64,000 bases of DNA from Serratia sp. M24T3 (lineage in GTDB: Bacteria; Pseudomonadota; Gammaproteobacteria; Enterobacterales; Enterobacteriaceae), in assembly GCF_000257645.1 (NCBI RefSeq), contig NZ_AJHJ01000026.1, positions 1 through 64,000 of the forward strand, read 5' to 3'. The notes below the pieces were generated by a model. That model was not told where the DNA came from and searched no databases. It saw only the letters and a program-made list of their open reading frames with translations. The stretch's first letter is position 1. Each line of letters opens with the position of its first letter. The translations under genes were made by a program, and so were the position numbers. Positions 34,800 to 43,941 of the stretch are shown in pieces.

Positions 34800-35940
34800 C
34801 CGGGTGCGTGGGTTGCTGGATTCGCTGCTAAAGTTTGACACCACAAGCCGCGAATCCAACCTCGAGCTGATTGATTTCATCCAGAAATACCTAGCGAGTT
34901 TTGGCATCGAGACACAGCTTTTTCACGATCAAACGGGTGCAAAAGCGAATCTTTTTGCCCGCATCGGACCGGCAGGAAACGGCGGGGTTATGCTCTCTGG
35001 CCATACCGACGTGGTGCCGGTTGACGGCCAGCGCTGGGCCTATCCGGCCTTTGCGCTCACCGAGCACCAAGGGCGTTACTATGGCCGTGGCACCGCAGAT
35101 ATGAAGGGTTTTCTGGCTTGCGTATTGGCAGCGGTCCCCGGTTTTATCGCCCAGCCTTTACGTATGCCGCTGTATCTGGCGTTCTCTTATGATGAAGAGG
35201 TCGGATGCCTCGGCGTCCGCAGTCTGGTTGAACATCTCAAGGCCTCGGCAGAGCGGCCAGCAATGTGTATTGTCGGCGAGCCCACCGGCATGCAGCCGGT
35301 GTATGGGCATAAAGGCAAGCTGGCGATGCGTTGTCATGTTAAAGGCCACGCCTGTCATTCGGCTTATGCGCCGTTGGGGGTTAACGCGATTGCCTATGCA
35401 GCCAAACTGGTTAATAAACTGTCGGAACTGGGTGAGGCGCTGAGCGAACAGCAGGACAGCCGCTTTGATCCCTCTTTCAGTACTTTGCAGGTGGGAACTC
35501 TTTGCGGCGGCACGGCGCTAAATATTGTGCCGCAGGACTGCCAGTTTGATTTCGAAATTCGTCATCTTCCTGATTCGCAAGTAGATTCGGTGGTTAGCGA
35601 GTTGCAGCAGTACGCTGAGGAAAAATTATTGCCAGAGATGAAGCTTCGCGCGCAGGATTGCGATATCAGTTTTCAGCCCTTGAGCGGATATCCCGGATTA
35701 TTGACCGATCCTCAGTCTGATTTCGCACAGTGGCTGGCACAGTGGTGCGGCAGTGGCGCGTTTTCTACTGTGGCTTTTGGCACGGAAGGTGGACTTTTTG
35801 ACGAGGCTGGCGTCGCGACACTGGTCTGTGGTCCGGGAAGTATGGAGCAAGGGCATAAACCGGATGAATTCGTCAGCATTGAACAATTAGAAAGCTGTAT
35901 ATTCATGTTGGATAATTTATGTGCATGGATGAAAGCGTAG
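34792..35940 (+). CDS. ArgE/DapE-family deacylase (M20 peptidase fold)
   Basis: The 382-residue protein has the M20 metal-binding pattern: SGHTDVVPVD (His and Asp), GRGTADMKGFLA (bridging Asp), YDEEVGCLG (catalytic Glu-Glu), VGEPTGM and a C-terminal GHKPDEFV (His). It is close in length and motifs to acetylornithine deacetylase ArgE. Since it is embedded in a catabolic operon it probably removes an acyl, formyl or carbamoyl group from an intermediate rather than serving arginine synthesis. The start at 34792 overlaps the DUF1028 stop; the longer open frame upstream is within that gene. Confidence 0.9.
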   Translation: MNNRVRGLLDSLLKFDTTSRESNLELIDFIQKYLASFGIETQLFHDQTGAKANLFARIGPAGNGGVMLSGHTDVVPVDGQRWAYPAFALTEHQGRYYGRGTADMKGFLACVLAAVPGFIAQPLRMPLYLAFSYDEEVGCLGVRSLVEHLKASAERPAMCIVGEPTGMQPVYGHKGKLAMRCHVKGHACHSAYAPLGVNAIAYAAKLVNKLSELGEALSEQQDSRFDPSFSTLQVGTLCGGTALNIVPQDCQFDFEIRHLPDSQVDSVVSELQQYAEEKLLPEMKLRAQDCDISFQPLSGYPGLLTDPQSDFAQWLAQWCGSGAFSTVAFGTEGGLFDEAGVATLVCGPGSMEQGHKPDEFVSIEQLESCIFMLDNLCAWMKA

Positions 35941-36240
35941 AAAAATCGGTTAAATAGTTACTCACTAAAATGAATTATATTCTCTAATCAGTTTTTATTA
36001 TTGATTAATTCATTGCTGATTAATCACTCAGTTTAATTTTTGCTCCTGCCAAAAATGCTTGTCAATAATTGCTTAAAAGAGATTTATTTCCTTTTAGATG
36101 CCCGTTTAATGCGCAAATTAATTTTGTCATAATTGCAAATAAGGTATGCTTGGCCTCTGGAAAAAGGGGTTTCCAGATTGGCTTTTTATACATTTATATA
36201 ACAAATCGCTTTTATACCAATAAGACAGGGTTAATTTACC
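35941..36240. other. AT-rich upstream region of the OprD porin gene
   Basis: No gene is seen in these 300 bases. The region is AT-rich and should contain the porin promoter. No PurR-like operator of the kind found at 17816 and 19581 was seen here. Confidence 0.5.
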
Positions 36241-37518
36241 GTGAAAAAAATTTTGCCATTAACGCTTTTGGCAGCGCTTTGTGCGCAGTCTGCCTACGCC
36301 GACACTACACCCTCACAGGCTAGCAACAACGGCTTTATAGCAGACAGTCATCTTGACCTTTTGTTCCGCAATGCCTTTATTGATCGCAATTACCGTGGAA
36401 ATACCGAGACTCGGGATGAGTGGGGTCAGGCTGCAATCCTCAACTTTACCTCAGGCTTTACTCAGGGTCCGGTAGGTTTTGGTTTTGACGCGCTGGGACA
36501 ATATGCGGTTCGCCTCGACGGTGGTTGGGGGCAGGGCGGCGGCGCGGGTATCGATTTCTTCTCGCAGAATCAGGACGGCCAGTCCAAAAATGATCTCGAG
36601 AAAATTGGCGGCAGAGCCAAAATGCGCGTATCAAAAACCGTTCTAAGCTACGGTACGCAAGCTCCTGTATTGCCAATTCTTAATGCTGACAGCTCTCGCC
36701 TGCTGGATGAGACTTACACGGGTGTCATGCTCGACTCGCAGGAAATCGACGGGCTTGATGTTACTGCCGGTCATTTCACCGCCGAGCAGCAGAAAAGCAG
36801 CAACAAGTACAACAGCGGGCTGCATGCTCTGACCTTTGGCGGCGCTAGCTACCAGTTCAACGATCGTTTAAGCGGCTCGATTTACGCCTCAAACGTTGAA
36901 AGTGTTCTCAGCAAACAATATCTGGGCATGACTTATACCCAACCTTTGGCTCCTGAGCATTCTCTGATTTTTGATTTCAACGGCTATAACTCTCACCTTA
37001 ACAAAGGCTATGCCGAAAGCCAGGACACTGGTCGCCACAATGATATCTGGAGCTTTGCGACCAGCTACGTTGCGGGAATGCACACCTTTAAAATTGCTTA
37101 CCAGCAAAGCACCGGCAGCACCGGTTATAACTACGGTGGTTATGGCAAAAATGGCGGCGTGGGTGACGGCGGCAACTCCATTTATGTCTCCAACTCCTAC
37201 TGGTCAGATTTCAACGGTAAAGGCGAGCGTTCGATTCAGTTGGCCTACTCCGCTGACCTTGGTAAAGTCGGTCTGCCAGGTTTGACCTACGACGTGGCTT
37301 ACGTGACGGCGGATAACATTGAAACCGCAGAAACCAATAACGGTCACGAGCATGAGTTGTTTAACCAGATCCAATATAAAGTGCCATCTGGTGTTGCCAA
37401 AAACCTGAAAATCAAACTGCGCTACTCTATTCTGCGCGTTTCTGCCGATGCATCCTCATATAATGTCGGCGGTAATGAAGTTCGCGTATTCGTAGAATAC
37501 CCGTTGTCGATTTTCTAA
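36241..37518 (+). CDS. OprD-family outer-membrane porin
   Basis: The 425-residue protein starts at a GTG with a signal peptide (cleaved after AYA) and ends in phenylalanine. FIADSHLDLLFRNAFIDRNYRGN...RDEWGQAAILNFTSGFTQGPVGFGFDALGQYAVRLDGG is typical of the OprD/ChiP substrate-specific porins. It differs from the tandem porins at 16459-19505, so it is a separate lineage. Its position at the end of the rightward catabolic arm suggests it admits a substrate or an amino-acid-like product of the pathway. Confidence 0.93.
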   Translation: MKKILPLTLLAALCAQSAYADTTPSQASNNGFIADSHLDLLFRNAFIDRNYRGNTETRDEWGQAAILNFTSGFTQGPVGFGFDALGQYAVRLDGGWGQGGGAGIDFFSQNQDGQSKNDLEKIGGRAKMRVSKTVLSYGTQAPVLPILNADSSRLLDETYTGVMLDSQEIDGLDVTAGHFTAEQQKSSNKYNSGLHALTFGGASYQFNDRLSGSIYASNVESVLSKQYLGMTYTQPLAPEHSLIFDFNGYNSHLNKGYAESQDTGRHNDIWSFATSYVAGMHTFKIAYQQSTGSTGYNYGGYGKNGGVGDGGNSIYVSNSYWSDFNGKGERSIQLAYSADLGKVGLPGLTYDVAYVTADNIETAETNNGHEHELFNQIQYKVPSGVAKNLKIKLRYSILRVSADASSYNVGGNEVRVFVEYPLSIF

Positions 37519-37577
37519 TTGATTCTGCCCATTTCGGGTGAGCACCCCCTCAGTGCTTGCCCTGGCAGGTAATTACG

Positions 37578-37613
37578 GGCAGTTATTGCTGATTAACAGC
37601 AGGAATAACTGCC
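37578..37613. other. Strong stem-loop between the porin gene and ybdG
   Basis: GGCAGTTATTGCTG (37578-37591) pairs with CAGC-AGG-AATAACTGCC (37597-37613), with a 3-nt bulge and a 5-nt loop. No T-run follows, so it is not a clear intrinsic terminator. It may protect the porin mRNA 3' end. Confidence 0.5.
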
Positions 37614-37704
37614 GATTTGCTGCAGGATCCCATCTTTCGTACAGAAAAATAGTCATAATCCTTCATGATCAACTGCATCATAGTGTAGATGACAGGATTT
37701 TAGC

Positions 37705-38937
37705 ATGCAGGAAGTTTTAAACCTTTGGAACTGGATTTACGCCAACCAGATTGCCTTCTCTTTAGTCTCCGTTCTGTTGATGTTAATTGCCGGCTTTATT
37801 TCATCGCTGGTGTGCAAAGTTTTCCTGCGAGGCATTGTTCGTCGCTTTATTCTTCATTCTCATAAACAAACCGATCACGTTAAAGAACAACGAATTAGCC
37901 GACGTCTGGCAAACGTGGTGCCAGTAGTGACCATCTATTTTATGTTGCAGCTGATCAATGGATTGCCTAATCCATTGGTTGAAGCGATTCGAACCATTTG
38001 CGGCGTTTTGTTTATTATTAATATTACGATGCTGATTAACGAATTGCTGGATACCACCATCAATGCCTACACCAGAAGACATGGCGCAAAAGCCGGGTCT
38101 ATTAAAGGCTATGTGCAAATCGGCAAGATTGTTGTCTCTTCCATTGCCACTATTCTGGTAATTGCCACGCTGTCGGATAAATCGCCAGGGATTATTATTT
38201 CAAGCCTAGGTGCCGTGGCCGCCGTGCTGATGCTGGTATTTCAGCACACGCTCATTTCGCTGGTAGCTAATATCCAGGTATCGTCATCTCACGTGGTTCA
38301 ATTAGGTGATTGGATTGATATGCCTGCGGGAAATATTAGTGGTGAAGTGACCGATATTGCCTTGCATTCAGTGAGTGTGCGCAATTGGGACAATACGCTA
38401 TCACAGGTGCCGACCAAGAATTTTATTACCGAGACCTATACTAACTGGCAACCGATGTTTGAGTCCGGCGGTCGCCGAATCAAGCGCAGTATATTTATCG
38501 ACCAGTCGAGTATTGCCTTTGCCTCTAGAGAATTGCTGGAAAGTTTAGAGTCTACAGAAAGCGGAAAAATAACCAGCATGGCCAAGTATCTTGAGCAGCG
38601 GGTGGGGACTGGCTCAAACCAGCAGCTTATTGATCATGGCCTGACTAACCTTGGGCTGTTCCGTGGCTATATTCTTGATTATCTGAAACAGCGTGAAGAT
38701 ATCCGCAATGATATGTACGTAATCGTGCGCCAGTTGAGCCCAACTGCGGAAGGTTTGCCGATTGAGATTTACTGTTTTACGTCTAACGTTTTTTGGGCGG
38801 AATATGAAGAAACGCAGTCGGATATTTTTGAGTTTATGTATGCCACTGCGGGGTATTTCAAACTGGGGATATATCAGAAGCCGTCGGGTATTGATGTGAG
38901 TAATACCTGGCCACAGAGCAGAAAGCGAGCGGTATAG
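37705..38937 (+). CDS. ybdG: MscS-family mechanosensitive channel, YbdG-like
   Basis: The 410-residue inner-membrane protein has about five transmembrane helices followed by the MscS pore-lining helix and beta domain: IIISSLGAVAAVLMLVFQHTLISLVANIQV and QLGDWIDMPAGNISGEVTDIALHSVSVRNWDNTLSQVPTKNFI. Length and the C-terminal segment (VFWAEYEETQSDIFEFMYAT) match E. coli YbdG, a channel gated by mild osmotic downshock. It converges with the lptG-like gene 29 bp away. Confidence 0.9.
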   Translation: MQEVLNLWNWIYANQIAFSLVSVLLMLIAGFISSLVCKVFLRGIVRRFILHSHKQTDHVKEQRISRRLANVVPVVTIYFMLQLINGLPNPLVEAIRTICGVLFIINITMLINELLDTTINAYTRRHGAKAGSIKGYVQIGKIVVSSIATILVIATLSDKSPGIIISSLGAVAAVLMLVFQHTLISLVANIQVSSSHVVQLGDWIDMPAGNISGEVTDIALHSVSVRNWDNTLSQVPTKNFITETYTNWQPMFESGGRRIKRSIFIDQSSIAFASRELLESLESTESGKITSMAKYLEQRVGTGSNQQLIDHGLTNLGLFRGYILDYLKQREDIRNDMYVIVRQLSPTAEGLPIEIYCFTSNVFWAEYEETQSDIFEFMYATAGYFKLGIYQKPSGIDVSNTWPQSRKRAV

Positions 38938-38966
38938 CGCCGGAGCAGCCATACCGCGAACTTTGG

Positions 38967-40046
38967 TCAGTGATGTTTATCGAAGCGATACACCAGAGTT
39001 AGAGCAATGGCCAGCATTAACACCGGCGGGGCAAGGGTGGTGAGCTGGACATTGAGATTAAATAATAATCCCAGATTGACGATGATTTGATAACTGATAT
39101 AGGTCAGTAACCCAATGATTACGCCAACAGCCAAACGGCTGCCCAAACCTGGAGCACGCGGATTGCTAAAGGTAAACGGCACAGTTAAAAGAATCATCGC
39201 CAGGATTAATATTGGCCTTCCCAGTTTTTGCCACAAGGCCAGCTTAAATTCGGTACTCGGCTGATTGGTATTCTGCAGATAGTTAATGTAATGGCTCAGC
39301 TGTTTAATGGAAAAACTGTCGCTGGGCATGCTGAGCTCTTTAAGGCTGGTATCCGTGAAGATAGATTGCCATTGCAAACTGTCTTTTATCGCCACGGTTT
39401 CCTGCCCGTTGACCCAGGTTTTTTGATTTACGCCATGCAGCTCCCACATTCCTTTATCCAGAACGGTAGCATTTTTGGCGTAAATATAAGACTCCAAAGA
39501 AAGGTCAGGCTTGTAGTTGAATATCTCGATTCCAATCGGTTGATTATTAACATCCAGCGCATTTACCGTGACAAATTCATCATTGTGCCTTGCCCATAGC
39601 GCGTTGCCATTGTTGGAACTATTCTCCGCCTCGGCCATGGCCGTGTCTTTAATTTGCAGCGCATGCTGTTGCAGGGGAGAAGCGACCCATTCATCCAGTG
39701 CGCCCAGCCCCACGATCAAAATTAGCCCTGCAGTGAGTGCGACTTTGGCGATTCTAAAAATCGAGAATCCGGCAGTGCGCATCGCCGTCAATTCCATGCT
39801 TTTAGACAACTGCCCCAGCCCGACAATACCGCCAAGCAGGGCGACAAAAGGCCCCAGATCGATTAACCATCTAGGCACTCTCATTAATACTACCAGCAGC
39901 GCCTGACTCCAACGGTATCCGCCTGAGCTGACATCATCCAGCTCATTGATAAAATCGAAGGTGGTAAATAGCGGGATCAACAATGCGGCCGCGGCTGCGA
40001 AACCGATAAATAAGTTCCGAATTATGTAACGACTGAAGATATTCAT
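38967..40046 (-). CDS. LptG-like permease, second copy (YjgP/YjgQ family)
   Basis: The 359-residue protein has the YjgP/YjgQ layout: three N-terminal membrane helices, a periplasmic beta-jellyroll domain and three C-terminal helices (ILILAMILLTVPFTFSNPRAPGLGSRLAVGVIIG). LptG with LptF and the ATPase LptB extracts lipopolysaccharide from the inner membrane. E. coli lptFG has a different gene neighbourhood, and the sequence here is well diverged from it, so this is probably a paralogous set. Its link to the neighbouring sphingolipid-type genes suggests transport of another lipid. The start overlaps the lptF-like stop by 4 bases. Confidence 0.9.
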   Translation of the reverse strand: MNIFSRYIIRNLFIGFAAAAALLIPLFTTFDFINELDDVSSGGYRWSQALLVVLMRVPRWLIDLGPFVALLGGIVGLGQLSKSMELTAMRTAGFSIFRIAKVALTAGLILIVGLGALDEWVASPLQQHALQIKDTAMAEAENSSNNGNALWARHNDEFVTVNALDVNNQPIGIEIFNYKPDLSLESYIYAKNATVLDKGMWELHGVNQKTWVNGQETVAIKDSLQWQSIFTDTSLKELSMPSDSFSIKQLSHYINYLQNTNQPSTEFKLALWQKLGRPILILAMILLTVPFTFSNPRAPGLGSRLAVGVIIGLLTYISYQIIVNLGLLFNLNVQLTTLAPPVLMLAIALTLVYRFDKHH

Positions 40047-41113
40047 CGAGAAAGTTTCTGCAGTAACGAAGATTCACGAGCTATCAAAATCAATAACCCA
40101 ATAAACATGATTATAGGAACTAACCATACGCCGGGGATAACAGGAAGGGTGTTATTGGCAACCAGCGTGCGGCAGATATTTCCACCGTAAAAAATGGCAG
40201 TAAATAACACCGCCAGCGGAAGTAGCTTCGCAAAACGGCCCTGTCGTGGTCTGGTACGGCTTAGAGAAACGGCCAGCATTGCCATTAAAATAGCCGTTAC
40301 TCCACGGCTTTCTCGCCACTGAAGCTCTGCCTTGTCTGCGGGATCGGTTGAATGTGTCAATGCAGCCATCGAGGCCGACTTGCTCTTGTTATCGGCACTC
40401 TGGGCCATCGGCTTAAAGTGCAGATTAAAATTATTATAAATCTGTTGGCTGTCATCTTTCCCTTTATGGTCCAGATGATAAGCCGTACCTGAATGCAGCA
40501 TCACAGAAGGGTTGGTCGGTGAGGGATCAATGACGTTGACTGTTTGAGCTCTGAACAGATAAGTTTTGTCACCATTGGGGGCAAAAATCAGCGCGTCGGT
40601 CAGATTATTTGAGGCTGAATCAATATGTCGAGCCAAAACCATGCGGCCATTGTCGTTAAGGTTAAATTTGTTGGCCTGCAAATGACTGACATCCAGTTCA
40701 GATTGCGACTGATCTCTTAACTCATAGATTTTTGCGTAGGCCCAGGGTCTGCCATACATCGAAAGTATTGTTACCAATATTCCTAACGGGATGGCAAGGT
40801 AAAGTATCGCTTTATAAAGTTTTAGCGGACTCGCCCCACCGGCAGAAATGGCCGTTATTTCAGAGTCGTGATAGAGCTGACCCAAAGCGACAGCAACCGA
40901 CACATAAAGGCCGACCGGCAATAGCATCTCTAATGCAATCAGCACCTTGAAAAAAACAATATAGAACACTGCTTCCAGGGCCAAGGTGCCATTGGCCGCA
41001 TCAGTCAAATAGCGTTGGGCTGAATAACTAGCAAAAATGAAGATTAGAAAACCCACGATGATCATCACAAGCCGACGGGTCTCGCCCATGATGTAGCGCT
41101 CAATCAAGTGCAT
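40043..41113 (-). CDS. LptF-like permease, second copy (YjgP/YjgQ family)
   Basis: The 356-residue protein begins MHLIERYIMGETRRLVMIIVGFLIF and shows the LptF hallmarks LPVGLYVSVAVALGQLYHDSEITAISAGGASPLKLYKAILY (the coupling-helix region that meets LptB), a periplasmic domain of about 190 residues and three C-terminal membrane helices. It pairs with the LptG-like gene downstream. No lptA, lptB, lptC or lptD gene is seen here, so it would need to share LptB with the chromosomal LPS system or use another ATPase. Confidence 0.9.
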   Translation of the reverse strand: MHLIERYIMGETRRLVMIIVGFLIFIFASYSAQRYLTDAANGTLALEAVFYIVFFKVLIALEMLLPVGLYVSVAVALGQLYHDSEITAISAGGASPLKLYKAILYLAIPLGILVTILSMYGRPWAYAKIYELRDQSQSELDVSHLQANKFNLNDNGRMVLARHIDSASNNLTDALIFAPNGDKTYLFRAQTVNVIDPSPTNPSVMLHSGTAYHLDHKGKDDSQQIYNNFNLHFKPMAQSADNKSKSASMAALTHSTDPADKAELQWRESRGVTAILMAMLAVSLSRTRPRQGRFAKLLPLAVLFTAIFYGGNICRTLVANNTLPVIPGVWLVPIIMFIGLLILIARESSLLQKLSR

Positions 41114-41677
41114 ATATTACGAACATCCAACATATCTAAGATAGCGTATAGAGTATCTGTTAAATAACATATGATCACCCCCCTCGAGATGGAGAGTTGT
41201 GAAAGTATTTAACGGACTTGAGTGACTGGACAATCTGGCCAATACCGTTGCTGCCGGGCAGTTTTGGCCACATGCATGCTTTCAGTGAGCTTACCGGCTT
41301 TTCATACCAGGGAGACGCAGGCTGAATTCGGACCTTTTTATTAATGCTGGTTTTTCACGTACGTCGGCCACTAGTTTAGCGTTTCCTAAACGTGACGCTT
41401 GTCCAATAATGCTGGACAGTAGCAAAAGCCTTTAGGTTGGCCTGAATTTGATTTATCCTACCGCCCACTTGTAATGGGGGCTAATCGATTTTAGCTCAGA
41501 TGTCGTTAAGAGAACACTGCCAGTTTTGGCTTTAATTCCATGGACATCCATGGAGCAAGGCGCGTCCAGGCTCATATCTTGGGTTTGTCGTGCCTGATAT
41601 ATACGTGGCAGGCAGTGCCCTGTCGGGTGATTAATATCCGAGTCTGGCTGAAGTGGCTAGTATGGCTGGTTTTAAAC
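41114..41677. other. Divergent intergenic region, no gene seen
   Basis: These 564 bases separate the leftward lptF-like gene from the rightward flippase gene. An open frame continues upstream of the flippase start to 41540 but shows no family resemblance. Short hairpins occur (for example CGTTTCCTAAACG near 41380 and GTCCA/TGGAC near 41402-41418). Promoters for both directions are expected here but could not be placed. Confidence 0.5.
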
Positions 41678-43015
41678 ATGAAGCAATGGTTTTCAGATGG
41701 CGCTTTTCGCACCATCATACGTAACAGTGCCTATTTAGGCTCCGGCAATGTGGCGAGTGCCATACTCGGTTTAATTGCGCTTTCTTGCGCCGGCAAAGGC
41801 ATGTCACCCGCAATGTTTGGGGTACTGATCGTTATTCAGGCCTACACCAAAGCGGTCAGCGATTTTATCAAGTTCCAGACTTGGCAATTCGTGGTCCAAT
41901 TTGGCACACCGGCACTGGAAAGCAAAAACATTCAGCGTTTCCGTGATGTGGTCTCTTTTTCTTTCGGCCTGGATATTGCGAGCGGAGCCGTTGCAATTCT
42001 GGGGGGGATGGCATTGCTGCCGTTTCTTTCGCACTCTTTGGGACTCGACGCGGGCAGTTTTAAACTCGCGCTGCTTTACTGCACCTTAATTCCTTCCATG
42101 ACATCGTCGACTCCTACCGGTATTTTGAGGGCGTTTGATCGTTTTGACTTAATTGCCATCCAGCAGGCCGTCAAGCCTTTACTGATTGCCATTGGTAGTG
42201 TGATTGCCTATTTCGGCAATTTTGGATTCGAAGGCTTTGTTATCACCTGGTATGTCTCAAACCTGTTTGGCGGCACGCTATTTTGGTGGTTTGCAAGACG
42301 CGAACTGGCCCGCCGAGATATCCACAATGCGTTAAAACCGAGCCTGTTCAAGGCCGCGCGTAATATTGAAGGCTCTTGGAACTTTGTCTGGGCAACTAAC
42401 ATTTCGCATTCTATCTGGGCTGCCCGCAACTCATGCAGCACGGTATTAGTCGGTATTATTCTTGGCCCGGCAGCGGCTGGTCTGTTCAAAATTGCGATGA
42501 CTTTCTTTGATGCGGCCGGAGCACCAGCCAAGTTACTGGAAAAAAGCTTCTATCCTGAAATTATGCGTCTTGATCCGCGCACTAAAAGGCCTTGGATACT
42601 GGGACTGCGCTCGGCAGTATTAGCCGGTGGTGTCGGTATTTTAGTAGCCGTATTGGTGATTAGCGTAGGCAAGCCATTAATTTCGGTGGTGTTTGGGCAT
42701 AAATATCTCGAAGCCTATAGTTTGATTCAAATTATGCTGACCGCGATTATTGTCTCAATGGTGGGCTTCCCGCAGGAAGCATTGCTGTTGATGGCCGGTA
42801 AGCAGAAAGCTTATTTAACGGCGCAGATCGTCGCATCAGTTTCATATATCGTACTGCTCGTTGGACTGTCTCACGCTTTTGGCGTGGAAGGTTCGGCATG
42901 GGGCTACTTTGGGGGGCAATGTTTAGACGTGCTATTGTCCCTCATCCCGACTTTATGGGTTTACCGTCACCGCTATTCACTGGGCTTTAGCGCCCCCGTA
43001 GAGACTACTAAATGA
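41678..43015 (+). CDS. Polysaccharide/lipid-oligosaccharide flippase (Wzx/MATE-like)
   Basis: The 445-residue inner-membrane protein has about twelve to fourteen hydrophobic segments and the look of the polysaccharide biosynthesis/export family (MOP superfamily): RNSAYLGSGNVASAILGLIALS, then repeated helical pairs. Such proteins flip lipid-linked sugars to the periplasmic side. No glycosyltransferase gene is seen in the window, so the cargo is unclear; with lipid-synthesis genes nearby it may flip a lipid. The start at 41678 (MKQWFSDG) has a weak ribosome-binding site. Its stop overlaps the next start by 4 bases. Confidence 0.82.
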   Translation: MKQWFSDGAFRTIIRNSAYLGSGNVASAILGLIALSCAGKGMSPAMFGVLIVIQAYTKAVSDFIKFQTWQFVVQFGTPALESKNIQRFRDVVSFSFGLDIASGAVAILGGMALLPFLSHSLGLDAGSFKLALLYCTLIPSMTSSTPTGILRAFDRFDLIAIQQAVKPLLIAIGSVIAYFGNFGFEGFVITWYVSNLFGGTLFWWFARRELARRDIHNALKPSLFKAARNIEGSWNFVWATNISHSIWAARNSCSTVLVGIILGPAAAGLFKIAMTFFDAAGAPAKLLEKSFYPEIMRLDPRTKRPWILGLRSAVLAGGVGILVAVLVISVGKPLISVVFGHKYLEAYSLIQIMLTAIIVSMVGFPQEALLLMAGKQKAYLTAQIVASVSYIVLLVGLSHAFGVEGSAWGYFGGQCLDVLLSLIPTLWVYRHRYSLGFSAPVETTK

Positions 43016-43848
43016 CAAGCAGTAAGAAGTGGAAAAAGTTTTCACCAGAAACGTTGCAACTATTATTTACTGCGGTAGATGAAGATGACATCGTCAATCA
43101 AGATGCCACCCTGCCGGAAGTTATTGATTTTAATTGTACCCAGGAAAATATTAACGATAACTATGCATTGTGCCTGCAGTTTTGGGAGGACGGTTTTGAC
43201 CGCCCGGAGCTGCTGGGACTGGTGCGTAAGCTAGCCAAAGGCAACGGATTCACCGAGGCAGAACGGATGCAGTACAAATATATCCGTGCTCGCTACAAGC
43301 ATCTGCGCTTCGCCCAGCGGTTGTACAGCAAAAGTCATATGTCTAGCTCAATGTTCCGCCAGACCACTGTTTTTCTTGGACATTTTCAGGATGCTTTCCG
43401 CAACCGCAACAAGGAGAATATCTCGCGTTACAGTATGATCCTGTATATGTATCTGAGCTTTCCGTGCTGGAAGCTGGTGCATTATGGGCTACGTCATCCT
43501 GAACTGGATACGGTCAGTGGCTTTATTGCCGACCGCCAGCAGCAAATCCTTACGCTGCGCCAGCTGATTGCCAAGCCATTGCTGACTGGGACAGAATTCC
43601 ACGATGTGCGCAAGATTATTAGCCAGCAAGTATCGTATTACGACACGCTGAGATCTATCGATCCAGGCAATCTGGATGCCTACAAAATATCCCGATTCTT
43701 GTCTAATATTAATGGATTAATGGGCGATCGGCATGATGTGATGGTGGCAGACAAACTCTCGGGGCGTAGGCCTTATGAGGAACCGGCGCTGTTGGATGAC
43801 AACATCCGACAACCGTTGGAGCTGCTTCTCGAACGTTGCCCGGTATAA
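43012..43848 (+). CDS. Helical protein of unknown function with CHAD-like features
   Basis: The 278-residue protein has no signal peptide or membrane segment. Its middle and C-terminal parts are predicted helical and rich in Arg/Lys/His: QYKYIRARYKHLRFAQRLY and SRFLSNINGLMGDRHDVMV. The last resembles the L-GxxxD-x-V segment of CHAD domains, which bind polyphosphate and other anions. This resemblance is weak and by eye. It is translationally coupled to the flippase gene, so the two probably work together. It may be a regulator or a partner binding an anionic head group. Confidence 0.6.
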   Translation: MTSSKKWKKFSPETLQLLFTAVDEDDIVNQDATLPEVIDFNCTQENINDNYALCLQFWEDGFDRPELLGLVRKLAKGNGFTEAERMQYKYIRARYKHLRFAQRLYSKSHMSSSMFRQTTVFLGHFQDAFRNRNKENISRYSMILYMYLSFPCWKLVHYGLRHPELDTVSGFIADRQQQILTLRQLIAKPLLTGTEFHDVRKIISQQVSYYDTLRSIDPGNLDAYKISRFLSNINGLMGDRHDVMVADKLSGRRPYEEPALLDDNIRQPLELLLERCPV

Positions 43849-43872
43849 GTTTGAAAGTCGATTAAAGAGCCG

Positions 43873-43895
43873 GGGGATTTTTTCCCCTGCTTTTA
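43873..43895 (+). terminator. Possible terminator after the flippase operon
   Basis: GGGGA (43873-43877) pairs with TCCCC (43883-43887) around a T-rich loop and is followed by TGCTTTTA. It is short and of moderate quality. Confidence 0.35.
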
Positions 43896-43941
43896 GCGTT
43901 AAGAAGACTAGATAGTCGGAACACCTGCAAAAGGAAATATT

